Below, in pieces: positions 27,111-35,951 of a DNA stretch of 63,281 nucleotides. Source of the DNA: Armatimonadota bacterium. GTDB taxonomy: Bacteria > Armatimonadota > Zipacnadia > UBA1398 > JAKPQA01. The stretch is taken from positions 1 through 63,281 of the forward strand of contig JAKPQA010000170.1 of NCBI GenBank assembly GCA_029547025.1, in the 5' to 3' direction. The notes beneath the pieces are model-generated. The model worked only from the letters and a program-made list of their open reading frames with translations, did no database searches and was not told the origin of the DNA. Both the position numbers and the translations under genes were made by a program. Each line of letters starts with the position of its first letter. The first letter of the stretch is position 1.

Positions 27111-29521
27111 CACCGCCGATCTGGCGGCTGGATGACATCCCCGACGATGCGCTGTCCGAAGCCGGCGGCAAGGCACTGAATCTCGGGCGCCTCCGGCGCG
27201 CGGGCTTTCCCGTCCCCGATGGCTTCTGTCTGACTGCGTCGGCCTACCGGCTGGCGGGCGGGCAGAGCGTGCCGGGGCACATCGCCGCAGCTGCCTGCCA
27301 GGCCTATGACGCGCTGGGTGGCGGGCCTGTGGCCGTGCGAAGCTCTGCCACGGCCGAGGACCTCCCCGAGGCCAGTTTCGCTGGGCAGCAAGAGACCTTT
27401 CTGAGCGTCGAGGGCCACGAGGCACTCATCGGCGCGATCGGTGCCTGCTGGGTTTCTCTCCACGGCGAGCGTGCCCGTGCCTATCGCTTGGAGCAGGGCA
27501 TCGCCGAGGACGACCTGGCGATGGCCGTGGTCGTGCAGCGCATGGTGGCCGCTCGTGCGGCTGGCGTGCTGTTCACCATCGATCCGTCGACTGGCGACGC
27601 GAACCGGATGGTGGTCGAGGCCGTCGCCGGACTGGGCGAAGCCCTCGTTTCCGGTCACGCCATACCCCAGCGGTTCGTGATCCGCCGGACCGACGTTTCG
27701 TTGCAGGAGGGACCGGCCGGCGCTCCTCTCCTCGACCGGGGTCAGCTTTCGGCCCTGTGTGAGCTTGGGGCGCGGATCGAGGAGTCGCTGGGCGGGCCGC
27801 AGGACATCGAATGGGCTATCGATGACGACGGGCCCAAGATTCTGCAGGCACGCGCAGTGACTGGCCTCGGGCGACAGGCGGAGCTGCTGGCACTCATCGA
27901 CGAGGAGCGCCAGCGGCTCAGCGAGGAGGCGGGCGGCGTACCCACGGTCTGGAGCAGCTATCAGGCGGCCGAGGTCGTCCACGCACCCCTGCCCATGACC
28001 TTCGCCGTCCTCTCTCGATGGCTCTCGCATGCCGGGGGTCACGGCGCCGCCCACCGCGCGCTGGGCTACTCGCCTGAAGACACGGGCCGCAGTGTCCTCG
28101 AGCTCATCTGCGGTCGTGCCTACTACAACCTCAACGAGGAAGCCCGGTCATACCTGACTGGCGTCCCCTATGCGCCCAACGTCGCAGCCATCAAGGCGCA
28201 TCCCCCGTCTGCCGCCGAGGCCGTGCCCGAGCTTCAGGCCACGCAGGCTGGCTGTGGGTTCATCTTCGCTCTGCCCGCGGTGATGTGGAGACTATCCAGA
28301 GCGGTCTCGGTCCAGCGCCGGCTCAAGGCGACGTACGTCACCGAGCTCACGGAGCGCGTCTTCCCCGAGTTCGAGTCCTACATCGAGCGCGAGCGGGCGG
28401 TCGACCTCTCGCGGCTCGACGCGCGGGAACTTGTGGACACCATTCTTCGCTGGATCGACCACCTCGCTTGCGACTTCGGTCGGCACGCGATTCAGCCCTC
28501 CATCCTGGCGGGCGAGGCTCTGCTCGGTGTACAGCGTACGCTGTCTCGGTCGATGGACGCCGACGCCGCGAAGCAGGTAGCCCGCCAGCTTGTGTCGGGC
28601 GATGAGGGCAACCGGACGACCGAGGCGGCTTACCGGCTGTGGCAGGTCGGCAACGGCGAGGTGTCGCTGGAGGCCTTTCTGGAGGAGTTTGGACATCGGG
28701 CGGCCGGCGAGCTCGAGCTGGCAACACCGCGTTGGCGGGAGGAGCCCGAACAGGTGCGGGCCATGGCCGAGGCACTGCGCGGAACCGCTTGTCCCGCTCG
28801 ACGCGTCGATGAGGCCCGCGCCCGGCGCCAAGCCGCTCAGGCCGATGTGGAGCGGCAACTCGGGTCGCGCGCCGCCACACTCCGCGCCGAGCTCGATGTG
28901 GCCCGGCGCTATGCCCCGTTCCGTGAGAACCCCAAGCACTACTTCCTGATGGAGTACGAGCTGATCCGAGCCGGATTGCTCGAGTTGGGTAAGCGTTGCG
29001 GTATCGACGACGGCGTGTTCTACTTGGTTCCCGACGAACTACCGCGCCTCGCGGCCGGCGAGGATCTGGGCGACCGGATCCGGCAGAGGCGCCGGCGGCG
29101 CCGGCTGGCCCTGCAGGTGCCCGTGCCCGAGGTGATCTTCAGCGATGACCTGGAGGCCATCGGCCGGCCGCAGGCCACTGCTGCCGCCGAAGGGGCGCTG
29201 TCAGGCTTGGGGGTGTCCAGCGGGAGTGTGACGGGTGTCGCTCGCGTGCTCGGCCACCCGGGCGAGGGCGCGCAGTTCCGTGAGGGCGAGATCCTCGTGG
29301 CGCCCTCGACAGACCCCGGCTGGACGCCCATCGTCGTCCGGGCCGCGGGGCTTGTGCTTGAGAAGGGCGGCATGCTCTCGCATGGGGCGGTCGTCGCCCG
29401 CGAGTACGGCCTCCCGGCTGTCACCAACGTGCATGAGGCCACGACGGTTATCCGCACGGGTTCCCGGCTCCGCATCGACGGGACCGCGGGCCGTGTCGAG
29501 GTTCTGGAGGGACCCGCATGA
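27107..29521 (+). CDS. PEP-utilising phosphotransferase (PEP synthase / rifampin phosphotransferase-like)
   Basis: The 804-residue protein has an ATP-grasp N-terminal domain typical of PEP synthases (GKALNLGRLRRAGFPVPDGF; AVRSSATAEDLPEASFAGQQ; VLFTIDPSTGD). A helical central region spans about 290-690, and the C-terminal swivelling domain carries the phospho-His in LEKGGMLSHGAVVAREYGLP. The C-terminal PEP/pyruvate TIM barrel of true PEP synthase and PPDK is missing. This order matches the rifampin phosphotransferase group, which phosphorylates a small molecule held by the central domain. The physiological substrate here is unknown. The 4-nt overlaps on both sides tie it to the propeller and gmhA genes. 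Confidence 0.86.
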   Translation: MTPPIWRLDDIPDDALSEAGGKALNLGRLRRAGFPVPDGFCLTASAYRLAGGQSVPGHIAAAACQAYDALGGGPVAVRSSATAEDLPEASFAGQQETFLSVEGHEALIGAIGACWVSLHGERARAYRLEQGIAEDDLAMAVVVQRMVAARAAGVLFTIDPSTGDANRMVVEAVAGLGEALVSGHAIPQRFVIRRTDVSLQEGPAGAPLLDRGQLSALCELGARIEESLGGPQDIEWAIDDDGPKILQARAVTGLGRQAELLALIDEERQRLSEEAGGVPTVWSSYQAAEVVHAPLPMTFAVLSRWLSHAGGHGAAHRALGYSPEDTGRSVLELICGRAYYNLNEEARSYLTGVPYAPNVAAIKAHPPSAAEAVPELQATQAGCGFIFALPAVMWRLSRAVSVQRRLKATYVTELTERVFPEFESYIERERAVDLSRLDARELVDTILRWIDHLACDFGRHAIQPSILAGEALLGVQRTLSRSMDADAAKQVARQLVSGDEGNRTTEAAYRLWQVGNGEVSLEAFLEEFGHRAAGELELATPRWREEPEQVRAMAEALRGTACPARRVDEARARRQAAQADVERQLGSRAATLRAELDVARRYAPFRENPKHYFLMEYELIRAGLLELGKRCGIDDGVFYLVPDELPRLAAGEDLGDRIRQRRRRRRLALQVPVPEVIFSDDLEAIGRPQATAAAEGALSGLGVSSGSVTGVARVLGHPGEGAQFREGEILVAPSTDPGWTPIVVRAAGLVLEKGGMLSHGAVVAREYGLPAVTNVHEATTVIRTGSRLRIDGTAGRVEVLEGPA

Positions 29522-30090
29522 GAGATGTCATCCGCTCCTCATTCACCGAAAGCATCGCCCTGCGAGAGCGCACGCTCGAGGAGCTTGCCGGCGCCATCGA
29601 GGAGGCTGCCGTGGGCTCCATCACGCGGGTGCGCAACGGCGGCACCGTGTTCGTGTGCGGCAATGGCGGTAGCGCGGCGGACGCCCAGCACATTGCGGGT
29701 GAGTTGGCCGGCCGGTTCCGCCGCGAGCGGGACCCGCTGCCTTCGATCTGCCTCAGCGCCAACTGCAGCACCCTTACGGCCATCAGCAACGACTACTCGT
29801 TCGAAGAGGTCTTCAGCCGGCCGCTGGCCGGCCTGGCACGCCCGGGTGACGTGCTCTGGGCCATGTCCACCTCCGGCGCCTCCCCCAACGTTCTCCTCGC
29901 GCTCCAGGTGGCCAAGCAGCGGGACCTCTACCGGGTTGGGTTCAGTGGGGCTGGCGGTGGCCCCATGGCCTCACTGTGCGATGTGTGCCTCGCTGTGCCC
30001 AGCCGCGACACCGCGCGCATCCAGGAGGTCCACGTCACCATCGCGCATATCCTGTGTGAACTCATCGAGGCGCAGTGCTGCGGGGGATAG
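29518..30090 (+). CDS. gmhA: Phosphoheptose isomerase (sedoheptulose-7-phosphate isomerase)
   Basis: The 190-residue SIS-domain protein matches GmhA in length and key motifs: NGGTVFVCGNGGSAADAQHI, the catalytic Glu in GELAGRF, MSTSGASPNV, and the catalytic His in TARIQEVHVTIAHILCELIE. It converts sedoheptulose 7-phosphate to D-glycero-D-manno-heptose 7-phosphate, the first step toward heptose for LPS or surface glycans, in the cytoplasm. It overlaps the PEP-utilising enzyme by 4 nt. The later steps (hldE, gmhB) are not in this window. The upstream GT4 and GT2 genes are plausible users of the product. Confidence 0.92.
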   Translation: MRDVIRSSFTESIALRERTLEELAGAIEEAAVGSITRVRNGGTVFVCGNGGSAADAQHIAGELAGRFRRERDPLPSICLSANCSTLTAISNDYSFEEVFSRPLAGLARPGDVLWAMSTSGASPNVLLALQVAKQRDLYRVGFSGAGGGPMASLCDVCLAVPSRDTARIQEVHVTIAHILCELIEAQCCGG

Positions 30091-30134
30091 GGGCGTGCCG
30101 GCGGTCGCCGTCGTGAGGCTGTAGGCCAAGGGCA

Positions 30135-32204
30135 CTACGGGAGCCTGACCCGTGCCGTCGCGGCGTCCGGTGCGTTGGTGGGCACGCTCTCGAGCCACTG
30201 CACCACGCCGGCCGATTCCCCCAGCGATGGTACCGCTAGTGCACGACCGGCCTGGATGTGGTAGTTGTCGTCGATGATCAGATCCATCTCGACATCGCTC
30301 AGCCCCGAGAGAGGCGACGGCTCGGTGATCGAGCCGGGCCCCGTGCTCATGCTGACCGTGTCCGTCTTGCCCGTCGCCCCAGCCGAGAGCCTCAGGCGAA
30401 TGTAGAGCGTCCGCGGCGGCTCGACGACAACCCCCGAACTGTGCGTGCCCGTGTCGAAGCGCAGCTGAGCCGTGCCGGCAACGTACGAGCCGCCGACCGT
30501 CGGCGGCCCGAATGCCAGGTTCCCTCCGCCCGCATACTGGTGGTACCGTGTGGCGTACTCCGGGTTGTCGCCCCCGGTGACCGGCCAGGTCTCCGACCAC
30601 TGGCCGCTCGCCGACCATGTGCCACTCGAGTCCTGCCCGACTGAGAGACCGGACTCGTAGTGGTCGAACTGCGCCAGCGGGTACCGCCATCGCTGATCGG
30701 CTGGCTCGCGCCGGTAACCATGCACGTCAAATCGCAAATGGATCAGCAGGTCGAACTCGTCCGTGCACGCCCCGTCGAAGTAGTCCAGAGCATAGTGCAC
30801 GCGCACCCACCAGGACGTCAGGGGCACGACATTGCTCCTGTGCCCTCGGTGGGCCAGCTGGACATTGCCGGAGAAGCCGGGGCCGGTCGCCGGGATCTCA
30901 CATGTGACCTCACAGGGCGTCCACGACAGCACGCGGAGCGAGGTGCCATCGAGGGTGACGCTCCTCTGGCCCTCCCCCGGGTCGTCGCCGAACTGGCCGA
31001 ACACCGTCAGATGGCTGGTGCCCGGAGGGGCGTCGTCCGGGAGTTCATCCACTTTGGCGAACTCGATGCTGGGCGCCAACGCCCCACAATCGCCAGTCGG
31101 TCCGGGCGTGAATACCAGTGTGGGCACGGTTGGGTTGACGATGAGGTCACGGCCGCAGGACGCCTCAGCAGCGCTCGGCATGATGCCCGTTGGGTTGCGG
31201 TGCCATCCTCGGGTGACCAGGTCGGAGTAGGCTCGCGCATAGTCGAATGGCCGCTGGGGAGGCACCTCGGACGCCGTCGTGGCGTTCGCGCCAAGCATGC
31301 GGTCGAACATGAAGAGCGCCGCCCGCGCCGACACCCAGTCGAGTACCGCTCCGGTCCAGCCCGCGTAAAGCGAAGCTCCGGCGTCGAAGCAGGCCTCTCG
31401 GAACTCCCGGTCGTTGCTGTAGCACGCGTCAACGTAGACCAGGCTGTTCGGGCCGAACCTCATGTGGTCCCGGACGAACTTGGCCGTGATGGCATACCGC
31501 CGCACCCGAGTGGTGGGAGTCCCGAGGCAGTCGAGAATCATCAGAGAGTGGTCCTTCAGATCCGACTCGTAACGCCGGTCATTCTCATCGGTGACGGGCG
31601 TGGTCGTCATGAGGCAGAACAGCGGGCCCTGGCCGCGTTCGGCCACGCCTCCCCCGCCATGGGTGCTGATGAAGAAGACGCCGTCCTGGCCCTGGACGCT
31701 TCGCAGCCTCTCTACGGTGGGGTTCTCGAGATCGGCACTCACATCGTACCCGGCCGACCTCAACCAGTCGCGGAGCCACGGCGTTGCATCGACGTAGCCC
31801 GAGAGGCACTGGAGCACTCGAGCCTTGCCCACGGGCTGCCCCGTGCGCAGCGTGCCCGTGCACCCTCGGTCCCCGACAATGGACTCACCGGCAGTCGGGG
31901 GCGGATCGTCGCGGAAGACCAGGATCCGGCCGTCCACGAATCGTGCCCACGTGCAGCCATACTCCTCGGATACGCCCGACTCCGCGAACTCCGGACGGGA
32001 TCTCATGTACGCGGCCACCGACGCCAGCGTGGCTGCATGGTCCCCTCCCGGCAGCGAAGCCGCATGCGCCTCAACGGCGTCGATGGCGTCGGACCGCTGC
32101 TGGAAAGTCAAGTCCCCCGCCGTGACCGTCCCCGGCCCGCATCCTGCCGAGACCAGAGCGAGAGTCAGGACCAGCAGGCATACGCCGCGCGCGTGGCGCC
32201 ACAT
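30135..32204 (-). CDS. Lipoprotein with a caspase/gingipain-like (clan CD) His-Cys dyad and IPT/TIG-like domain
   Basis: ATG 32204 is chosen because it places the lipoprotein signal (CLLVLTLALVSAGC, acylated Cys 22) at the N-terminus; the 56-residue upstream extension is Arg-rich. Residues 90-330 contain GVFFISTHGGGG (H182) and SLVYVDACYSND (C261). That His after a hydrophobic strand and Cys in a D-A-C-x-S turn are the arrangement of clan CD peptidases such as gingipain and caspase-like proteins. Residues 385-475 resemble an IPT/TIG immunoglobulin-like domain. The C-terminal about 220 residues are beta-rich. It is predicted to be a surface- or periplasm-facing lipid-anchored endopeptidase; activity is inferred from the dyad only. 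Confidence 0.72.
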   Translation of the reverse strand: MWRHARGVCLLVLTLALVSAGCGPGTVTAGDLTFQQRSDAIDAVEAHAASLPGGDHAATLASVAAYMRSRPEFAESGVSEEYGCTWARFVDGRILVFRDDPPPTAGESIVGDRGCTGTLRTGQPVGKARVLQCLSGYVDATPWLRDWLRSAGYDVSADLENPTVERLRSVQGQDGVFFISTHGGGGVAERGQGPLFCLMTTTPVTDENDRRYESDLKDHSLMILDCLGTPTTRVRRYAITAKFVRDHMRFGPNSLVYVDACYSNDREFREACFDAGASLYAGWTGAVLDWVSARAALFMFDRMLGANATTASEVPPQRPFDYARAYSDLVTRGWHRNPTGIMPSAAEASCGRDLIVNPTVPTLVFTPGPTGDCGALAPSIEFAKVDELPDDAPPGTSHLTVFGQFGDDPGEGQRSVTLDGTSLRVLSWTPCEVTCEIPATGPGFSGNVQLAHRGHRSNVVPLTSWWVRVHYALDYFDGACTDEFDLLIHLRFDVHGYRREPADQRWRYPLAQFDHYESGLSVGQDSSGTWSASGQWSETWPVTGGDNPEYATRYHQYAGGGNLAFGPPTVGGSYVAGTAQLRFDTGTHSSGVVVEPPRTLYIRLRLSAGATGKTDTVSMSTGPGSITEPSPLSGLSDVEMDLIIDDNYHIQAGRALAVPSLGESAGVVQWLESVPTNAPDAATARVRLP

Positions 32205-32399
32205 GACCAGCCCCCCCGGGTCCCCGGCGAAGACCCCGCGGGCGCGATGCCCGCGGCCCTCCAACGGTTTCGGCGCAGCCGAGCCGGTGTCCTTTGGGAT
32301 CCGTTGGTCGCGCCGGCCTCGCCGTGCTCTCCGAGGAGCGCCGGCCTGGCGAGTCGAAGACTCCGGCGGCACCTCTTCCTCACGCCAAGGAGGCCCGAG

Positions 32400-33446
32400 A
32401 TGTCACGGGTTCCCGACAACGACTTCGACCGCCTGCGAATGGCCCTCACACTCACCGGCAAGCCGGACCGCGTGCCGCTGATGGAGCTCGACGTCAGCCG
32501 CGCGGTCATGGGAGCCTACCTCGGCCGTCCCATTCGGGGCATCGAAGACATCGTCGAGTTCCACGTGCAGGCCGGGTACGACTTCGCGCCCACCCAGGTG
32601 GGCCTCATGCGTGTGGGGAGCCCGATCGCCACCGAGGCCACCACCGTGAAGTCGGCGCACTATGGCGTCTACTCCGACGAGCCCACCGCTCGCGAGTGGG
32701 CAGCCGAGGGCCGCGGTGTCGTCGCCACGCACGAGGACATCGATGCCTTCGCCTGGGATCACGGCCACGCACTGGACCTGACGGTCCTCGACCAGGCCGC
32801 AGCCGTCCTTCCCGAGTCCATGCAGCTCTTCGCCATAGTCGGCAAGGTCTTCACTGCGGTGTGGATGCTCATGGGCTTCGAGGGGTTCGCGTTCGCACTG
32901 AAGGAGAATCCCGGAGTGGTCGGTCGCCTGTTTCGAATCGTGGGGGAGATCCAGCTTGAGGTGGTGCGACGCGCGGCCGCGCACCCGGCTGTTGCCGTGC
33001 TGGTCCACCCGGATGACATCGCCTATACCGAGGGGCTCATGGTCCACCCCGACATACTCCGCGAGCACGTGTTCCCCTGGTACCAGCGCATGGGAGAGGT
33101 GTGTCGGGCCCACGGGAAGATCATGATCTACCACTCCGATGGCGATCTTTGGCCGGTCTTTGAGGACATCATCGCGTGCGGCTTCAGTGCCGTCCATCCA
33201 CTCGAGCCCAAGGCAATGGACGCCCGCGAGGTGAAGTCCGCCTATGGCGACCGGCTGTGCCTGCTTGGCGGCGTCGAGCTCGATCGGCTATCGCGCGGCA
33301 CACCCGGGGAGATCCGGCACATGTCGAGCGAGATGATCCGCGACCTGGCCTACGACGGCGGCTACTGCCTGGGCTCATCGAACTCGGTGACCGACTACGT
33401 CCCGCTCGAGATCTACCGGGCAATGATCGAGACCGTGTGGCTTTAG
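32400..33446 (+). CDS. Uroporphyrinogen decarboxylase family protein (HSDG variant)
   Basis: ATG 32400 sits 6 nt after AAGGAGG (348 residues). The UroD/MtaA-type barrel shows DRLRMALTLTGKPDRVPLME, HPDDIAYTEGLMVHPDILRE and GKIMIYHSDGDLWPVFEDII. The corrinoid methyltransferase branch of this family (MtaA, MtbA) binds zinc through H-x-C; here the Cys is Asp (HSDG). A Cys appears later in GGYCLGSSNSV. The long upstream open frame (from 30660) is a shadow of the lipoprotein gene. Haem synthesis is unlikely because true HemE motifs are absent. Demethylation or another C1-type reaction is possible, and no corrinoid protein is adjacent. Confidence 0.82.
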   Translation: MSRVPDNDFDRLRMALTLTGKPDRVPLMELDVSRAVMGAYLGRPIRGIEDIVEFHVQAGYDFAPTQVGLMRVGSPIATEATTVKSAHYGVYSDEPTAREWAAEGRGVVATHEDIDAFAWDHGHALDLTVLDQAAAVLPESMQLFAIVGKVFTAVWMLMGFEGFAFALKENPGVVGRLFRIVGEIQLEVVRRAAAHPAVAVLVHPDDIAYTEGLMVHPDILREHVFPWYQRMGEVCRAHGKIMIYHSDGDLWPVFEDIIACGFSAVHPLEPKAMDAREVKSAYGDRLCLLGGVELDRLSRGTPGEIRHMSSEMIRDLAYDGGYCLGSSNSVTDYVPLEIYRAMIETVWL

Positions 33447-33541
33447 GAGTCTCCCGGCGCCTGGAGCTCGCGGGTTCCTCCCGGCACCCCTTCGCAACCC
33501 GGCCCATGGGTCCCTGGAGCCTCAAGATACCGCCAATGCAC

Positions 33542-35638
33542 CTACTCCCCCTCCCATGGCGGCCGCACCGTCGTCACCACCGGCCACGACGCCCGCAGGG
33601 GGCTCTCGTAGAGCCCGATCCGCTCCGTCGGGATGCGCTGGAAGCCAAGCTTCCACGCCGGTGAGTCCTCGCGCAGGCGAAAGTCGCCCCCTTCGGCATC
33701 GACGAACAGCGGATCCACGCCCACCAGGTTGTCGACGAGCTCGACGCCCGGCCTCGCGCTCTCCTCGATCTCATCCCAACTGCCGCCCCAGCAGATGTTC
33801 CGCGCCACCAGGTTCCCGCGCGGCTGGGCGTAGTTGCCATCCAGATAGGTCAGGAGCTGCGGATAGCGGCTCCGCCAGGGCTCCTCGCGGTACGGCACGG
33901 CCTCGAGGCGCTCCCTCATGATCGGCACCGACGCCGCGGCCCAGTTCATCATGCGGGCATCGACGTGCAGCGCCGGGTTACAGTCGACGAAGATGTTGTT
34001 CTCGACCACGTTGTCATGCCCGCCCCCGATGAACGCAGCCCGCGGCACCTTGTAGAACACGTTCCCGTAGATGGTGGCCGAGCAGAACATGTCATCGAGG
34101 TAGACGCCGTTGCACCCCCTGTTCTGGAAGCCATAGACGTGATGGAAGTAGTTGTGGCGGATCATGTGCCCGCGCATGGCCGGGTCGTAGCCCGCATACA
34201 TGATGCCCGCATCATTGGCACTGTGGACCACGCTGTGGATCTCGTTGTACTCGAACACGTGATCGTTCCCGCCCCACATGATGGCCATGTGCGGGCCATC
34301 GTTGATCAGGTTGTGCGTCACGCGGTTGCCCACGCCGTTCACCTGCACGGCGGGCTTGCAGATGGGGTTCCACCGGCCATAGCGCCAGATGTGGCAGTTG
34401 TCGACCGACAAGTTCGCGGGCGTCAGTGATGGCCGGTCACCACCCGACAGGATCACGCCGCCATCGGCCGTATTGTAGATGTCGCACCCGGCCACGCTGC
34501 TGTCGCGCCCCGAGAGCTCAACGGCCCACGCGCCCGTGTTGCGGATGACGCACCCGGCGATCTGAACATCCTCCGCGTCTCTGATCGACAGCCCAGTGCC
34601 CTGGCAGCACTCGAAGGTGAACCCGCGGAATGTCACGTGGCGGACGCCCTGCATCGTCACGAGCCCCGGCAGCACCGACACCGAGACTGGGCTCCCGTCG
34701 ATGGGCGAGGGCGGCCAAATGTAGAGGATGCCGGAATCGCGATCGAGATACCACTCGCCCGGCTGGTCGAGCTCGGGCAGCAGGTTGTAGGCGTAGTAGT
34801 ACATCCCGTTGCGGAACCCATAGGCGTGTTGCGGCGTGGGTTCGAGAGTGATGATGCGCTCTGTGGTGTCGATGCTCTTCACCTTGAGGCGCTGGTCGGC
34901 CCAGTCCCAGAACCAGTAGCCCTCGAGCATGACGTCCTTCTCGCGGGTCCAGCGCTGTGGCCGGTCGCCCTCGTAGCGGAAGATACCCTCCATGCACCCT
35001 CGGGTGCCCCGGATGTCCTGCGGCGTCGTCCCGAGCACTTCGGGGATGGTGATGAAGCCTTCGTTGGGGTAACGGGCCAGTGTCATGGGCTCGTTGCCGA
35101 AGAAAACCTCGAGCCCGGGTCGCGAAGCCCCCCAGCTCTGCCCGGCCTCCATGGCGGGGAAGTCGGTCATCCCGAGAGCCTTCAGGTCCGCCTGGAGGAC
35201 GCTTCCCCGTGCCGCTGGATCGAGTCGGTCGAGCACGGCGGCATCGGTCACCCGAGTCCAGCCGGTCACCACTCGCCCGCCGACGACCCGCACCTCGCTG
35301 CCCGGCCGAGCGCGGTAGACGATGGGGCAGTCGGTGGTGCCGCTGTCCTCGGCGGTGAGGGCGAACGGCTGCTGAAGCTCATAGACGCCGCCGTCGATGT
35401 GAACCACCAACCCGCCGCGCGGGAGTTGGCCCGCGGCCTTGAGCTTCCGCACCTCGTCGCGCGCGCGCTCCAGCGTGCGGAAGGGCCCGTCCTTACCCCC
35501 CTTGGCAGGCTCGGCCATACGGCCGCTCCATGCATCGTTGCCCTGGGTCGAGACATACACCTTGGATGCCGTGCGCGCCGGCGCCGCACCGAGAGACGCC
35601 ATGATCAGCGCCGCCCCCAGACTCGTGTATGCACACAT
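33542..35638 (-). CDS. Secreted right-handed parallel beta-helix protein
   Basis: ATG 35638 follows GGAGGA by 8 nt and begins a signal peptide (CAYTSLGAALIMASLGAAPA). The 698-residue protein starts KVYVSTQGNDAWSG, then has regularly spaced short strands with Asn/Gly turns (GLSIRDAEDVQIAGCVIRNT; NRVTHNLINDGP; HDNVVENNIFVDCNPAL). These are the hallmark of pectate-lyase-type beta-helices, about residues 325-640. Such proteins cleave or bind acidic polysaccharides, and the substrate is not readable here. It is divergently transcribed from the glycosidase-like gene at 35952 and may share regulation with it. Confidence 0.84.
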   Translation of the reverse strand: MCAYTSLGAALIMASLGAAPARTASKVYVSTQGNDAWSGRMAEPAKGGKDGPFRTLERARDEVRKLKAAGQLPRGGLVVHIDGGVYELQQPFALTAEDSGTTDCPIVYRARPGSEVRVVGGRVVTGWTRVTDAAVLDRLDPAARGSVLQADLKALGMTDFPAMEAGQSWGASRPGLEVFFGNEPMTLARYPNEGFITIPEVLGTTPQDIRGTRGCMEGIFRYEGDRPQRWTREKDVMLEGYWFWDWADQRLKVKSIDTTERIITLEPTPQHAYGFRNGMYYYAYNLLPELDQPGEWYLDRDSGILYIWPPSPIDGSPVSVSVLPGLVTMQGVRHVTFRGFTFECCQGTGLSIRDAEDVQIAGCVIRNTGAWAVELSGRDSSVAGCDIYNTADGGVILSGGDRPSLTPANLSVDNCHIWRYGRWNPICKPAVQVNGVGNRVTHNLINDGPHMAIMWGGNDHVFEYNEIHSVVHSANDAGIMYAGYDPAMRGHMIRHNYFHHVYGFQNRGCNGVYLDDMFCSATIYGNVFYKVPRAAFIGGGHDNVVENNIFVDCNPALHVDARMMNWAAASVPIMRERLEAVPYREEPWRSRYPQLLTYLDGNYAQPRGNLVARNICWGGSWDEIEESARPGVELVDNLVGVDPLFVDAEGGDFRLREDSPAWKLGFQRIPTERIGLYESPLRASWPVVTTVRPPWEGE

Positions 35639-35951
35639 CGGCAATCTCCTCCATCGGTGGCGGCCGCCAACCCGCGCACCACACAGCCCATCCGAAGTCA
35701 GGCAGTTGCACTTCCAATGCTCTCAGACCTCCCTGCCGCGCACCACAGACGCTCCACACGCGGTCGGCATCGGCCGGGTACTCGCCGGCGGCGCGGACCT
35801 TCAACTCACGAACGCCGCAGGCCTCGGCGGGCAGGCCCACCCCGCTTGGCGGCAGAAGCTCCCGAGCACCGGGGCTCCCGGCTCGAGGGCTTCGGTGCGG
35901 CCTTTCGCCCAAGCGCGGTGGCAACCGACCGAGTTAGAGGAGCAGTCCGCC
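35639..35951. other. Divergent intergenic region (313 nt), no gene seen
   Basis: This gap lies between the divergent beta-helix (minus) and glycosidase-like (plus) genes. It holds the two ribosome sites (GGAGGA for the minus gene, GAGGAG at 35937-35942 for the plus gene). The open frames through it are GC-driven shadows, and no convincing -35/-10 pair or operator was found. Confidence 0.5.

Noticed and set aside
30660-32399. N-terminal extension of the UroD frame at 32400
   Set aside because: Lies on top of the caspase-like lipoprotein gene; the AAGGAGG site fixes the start at 32400.
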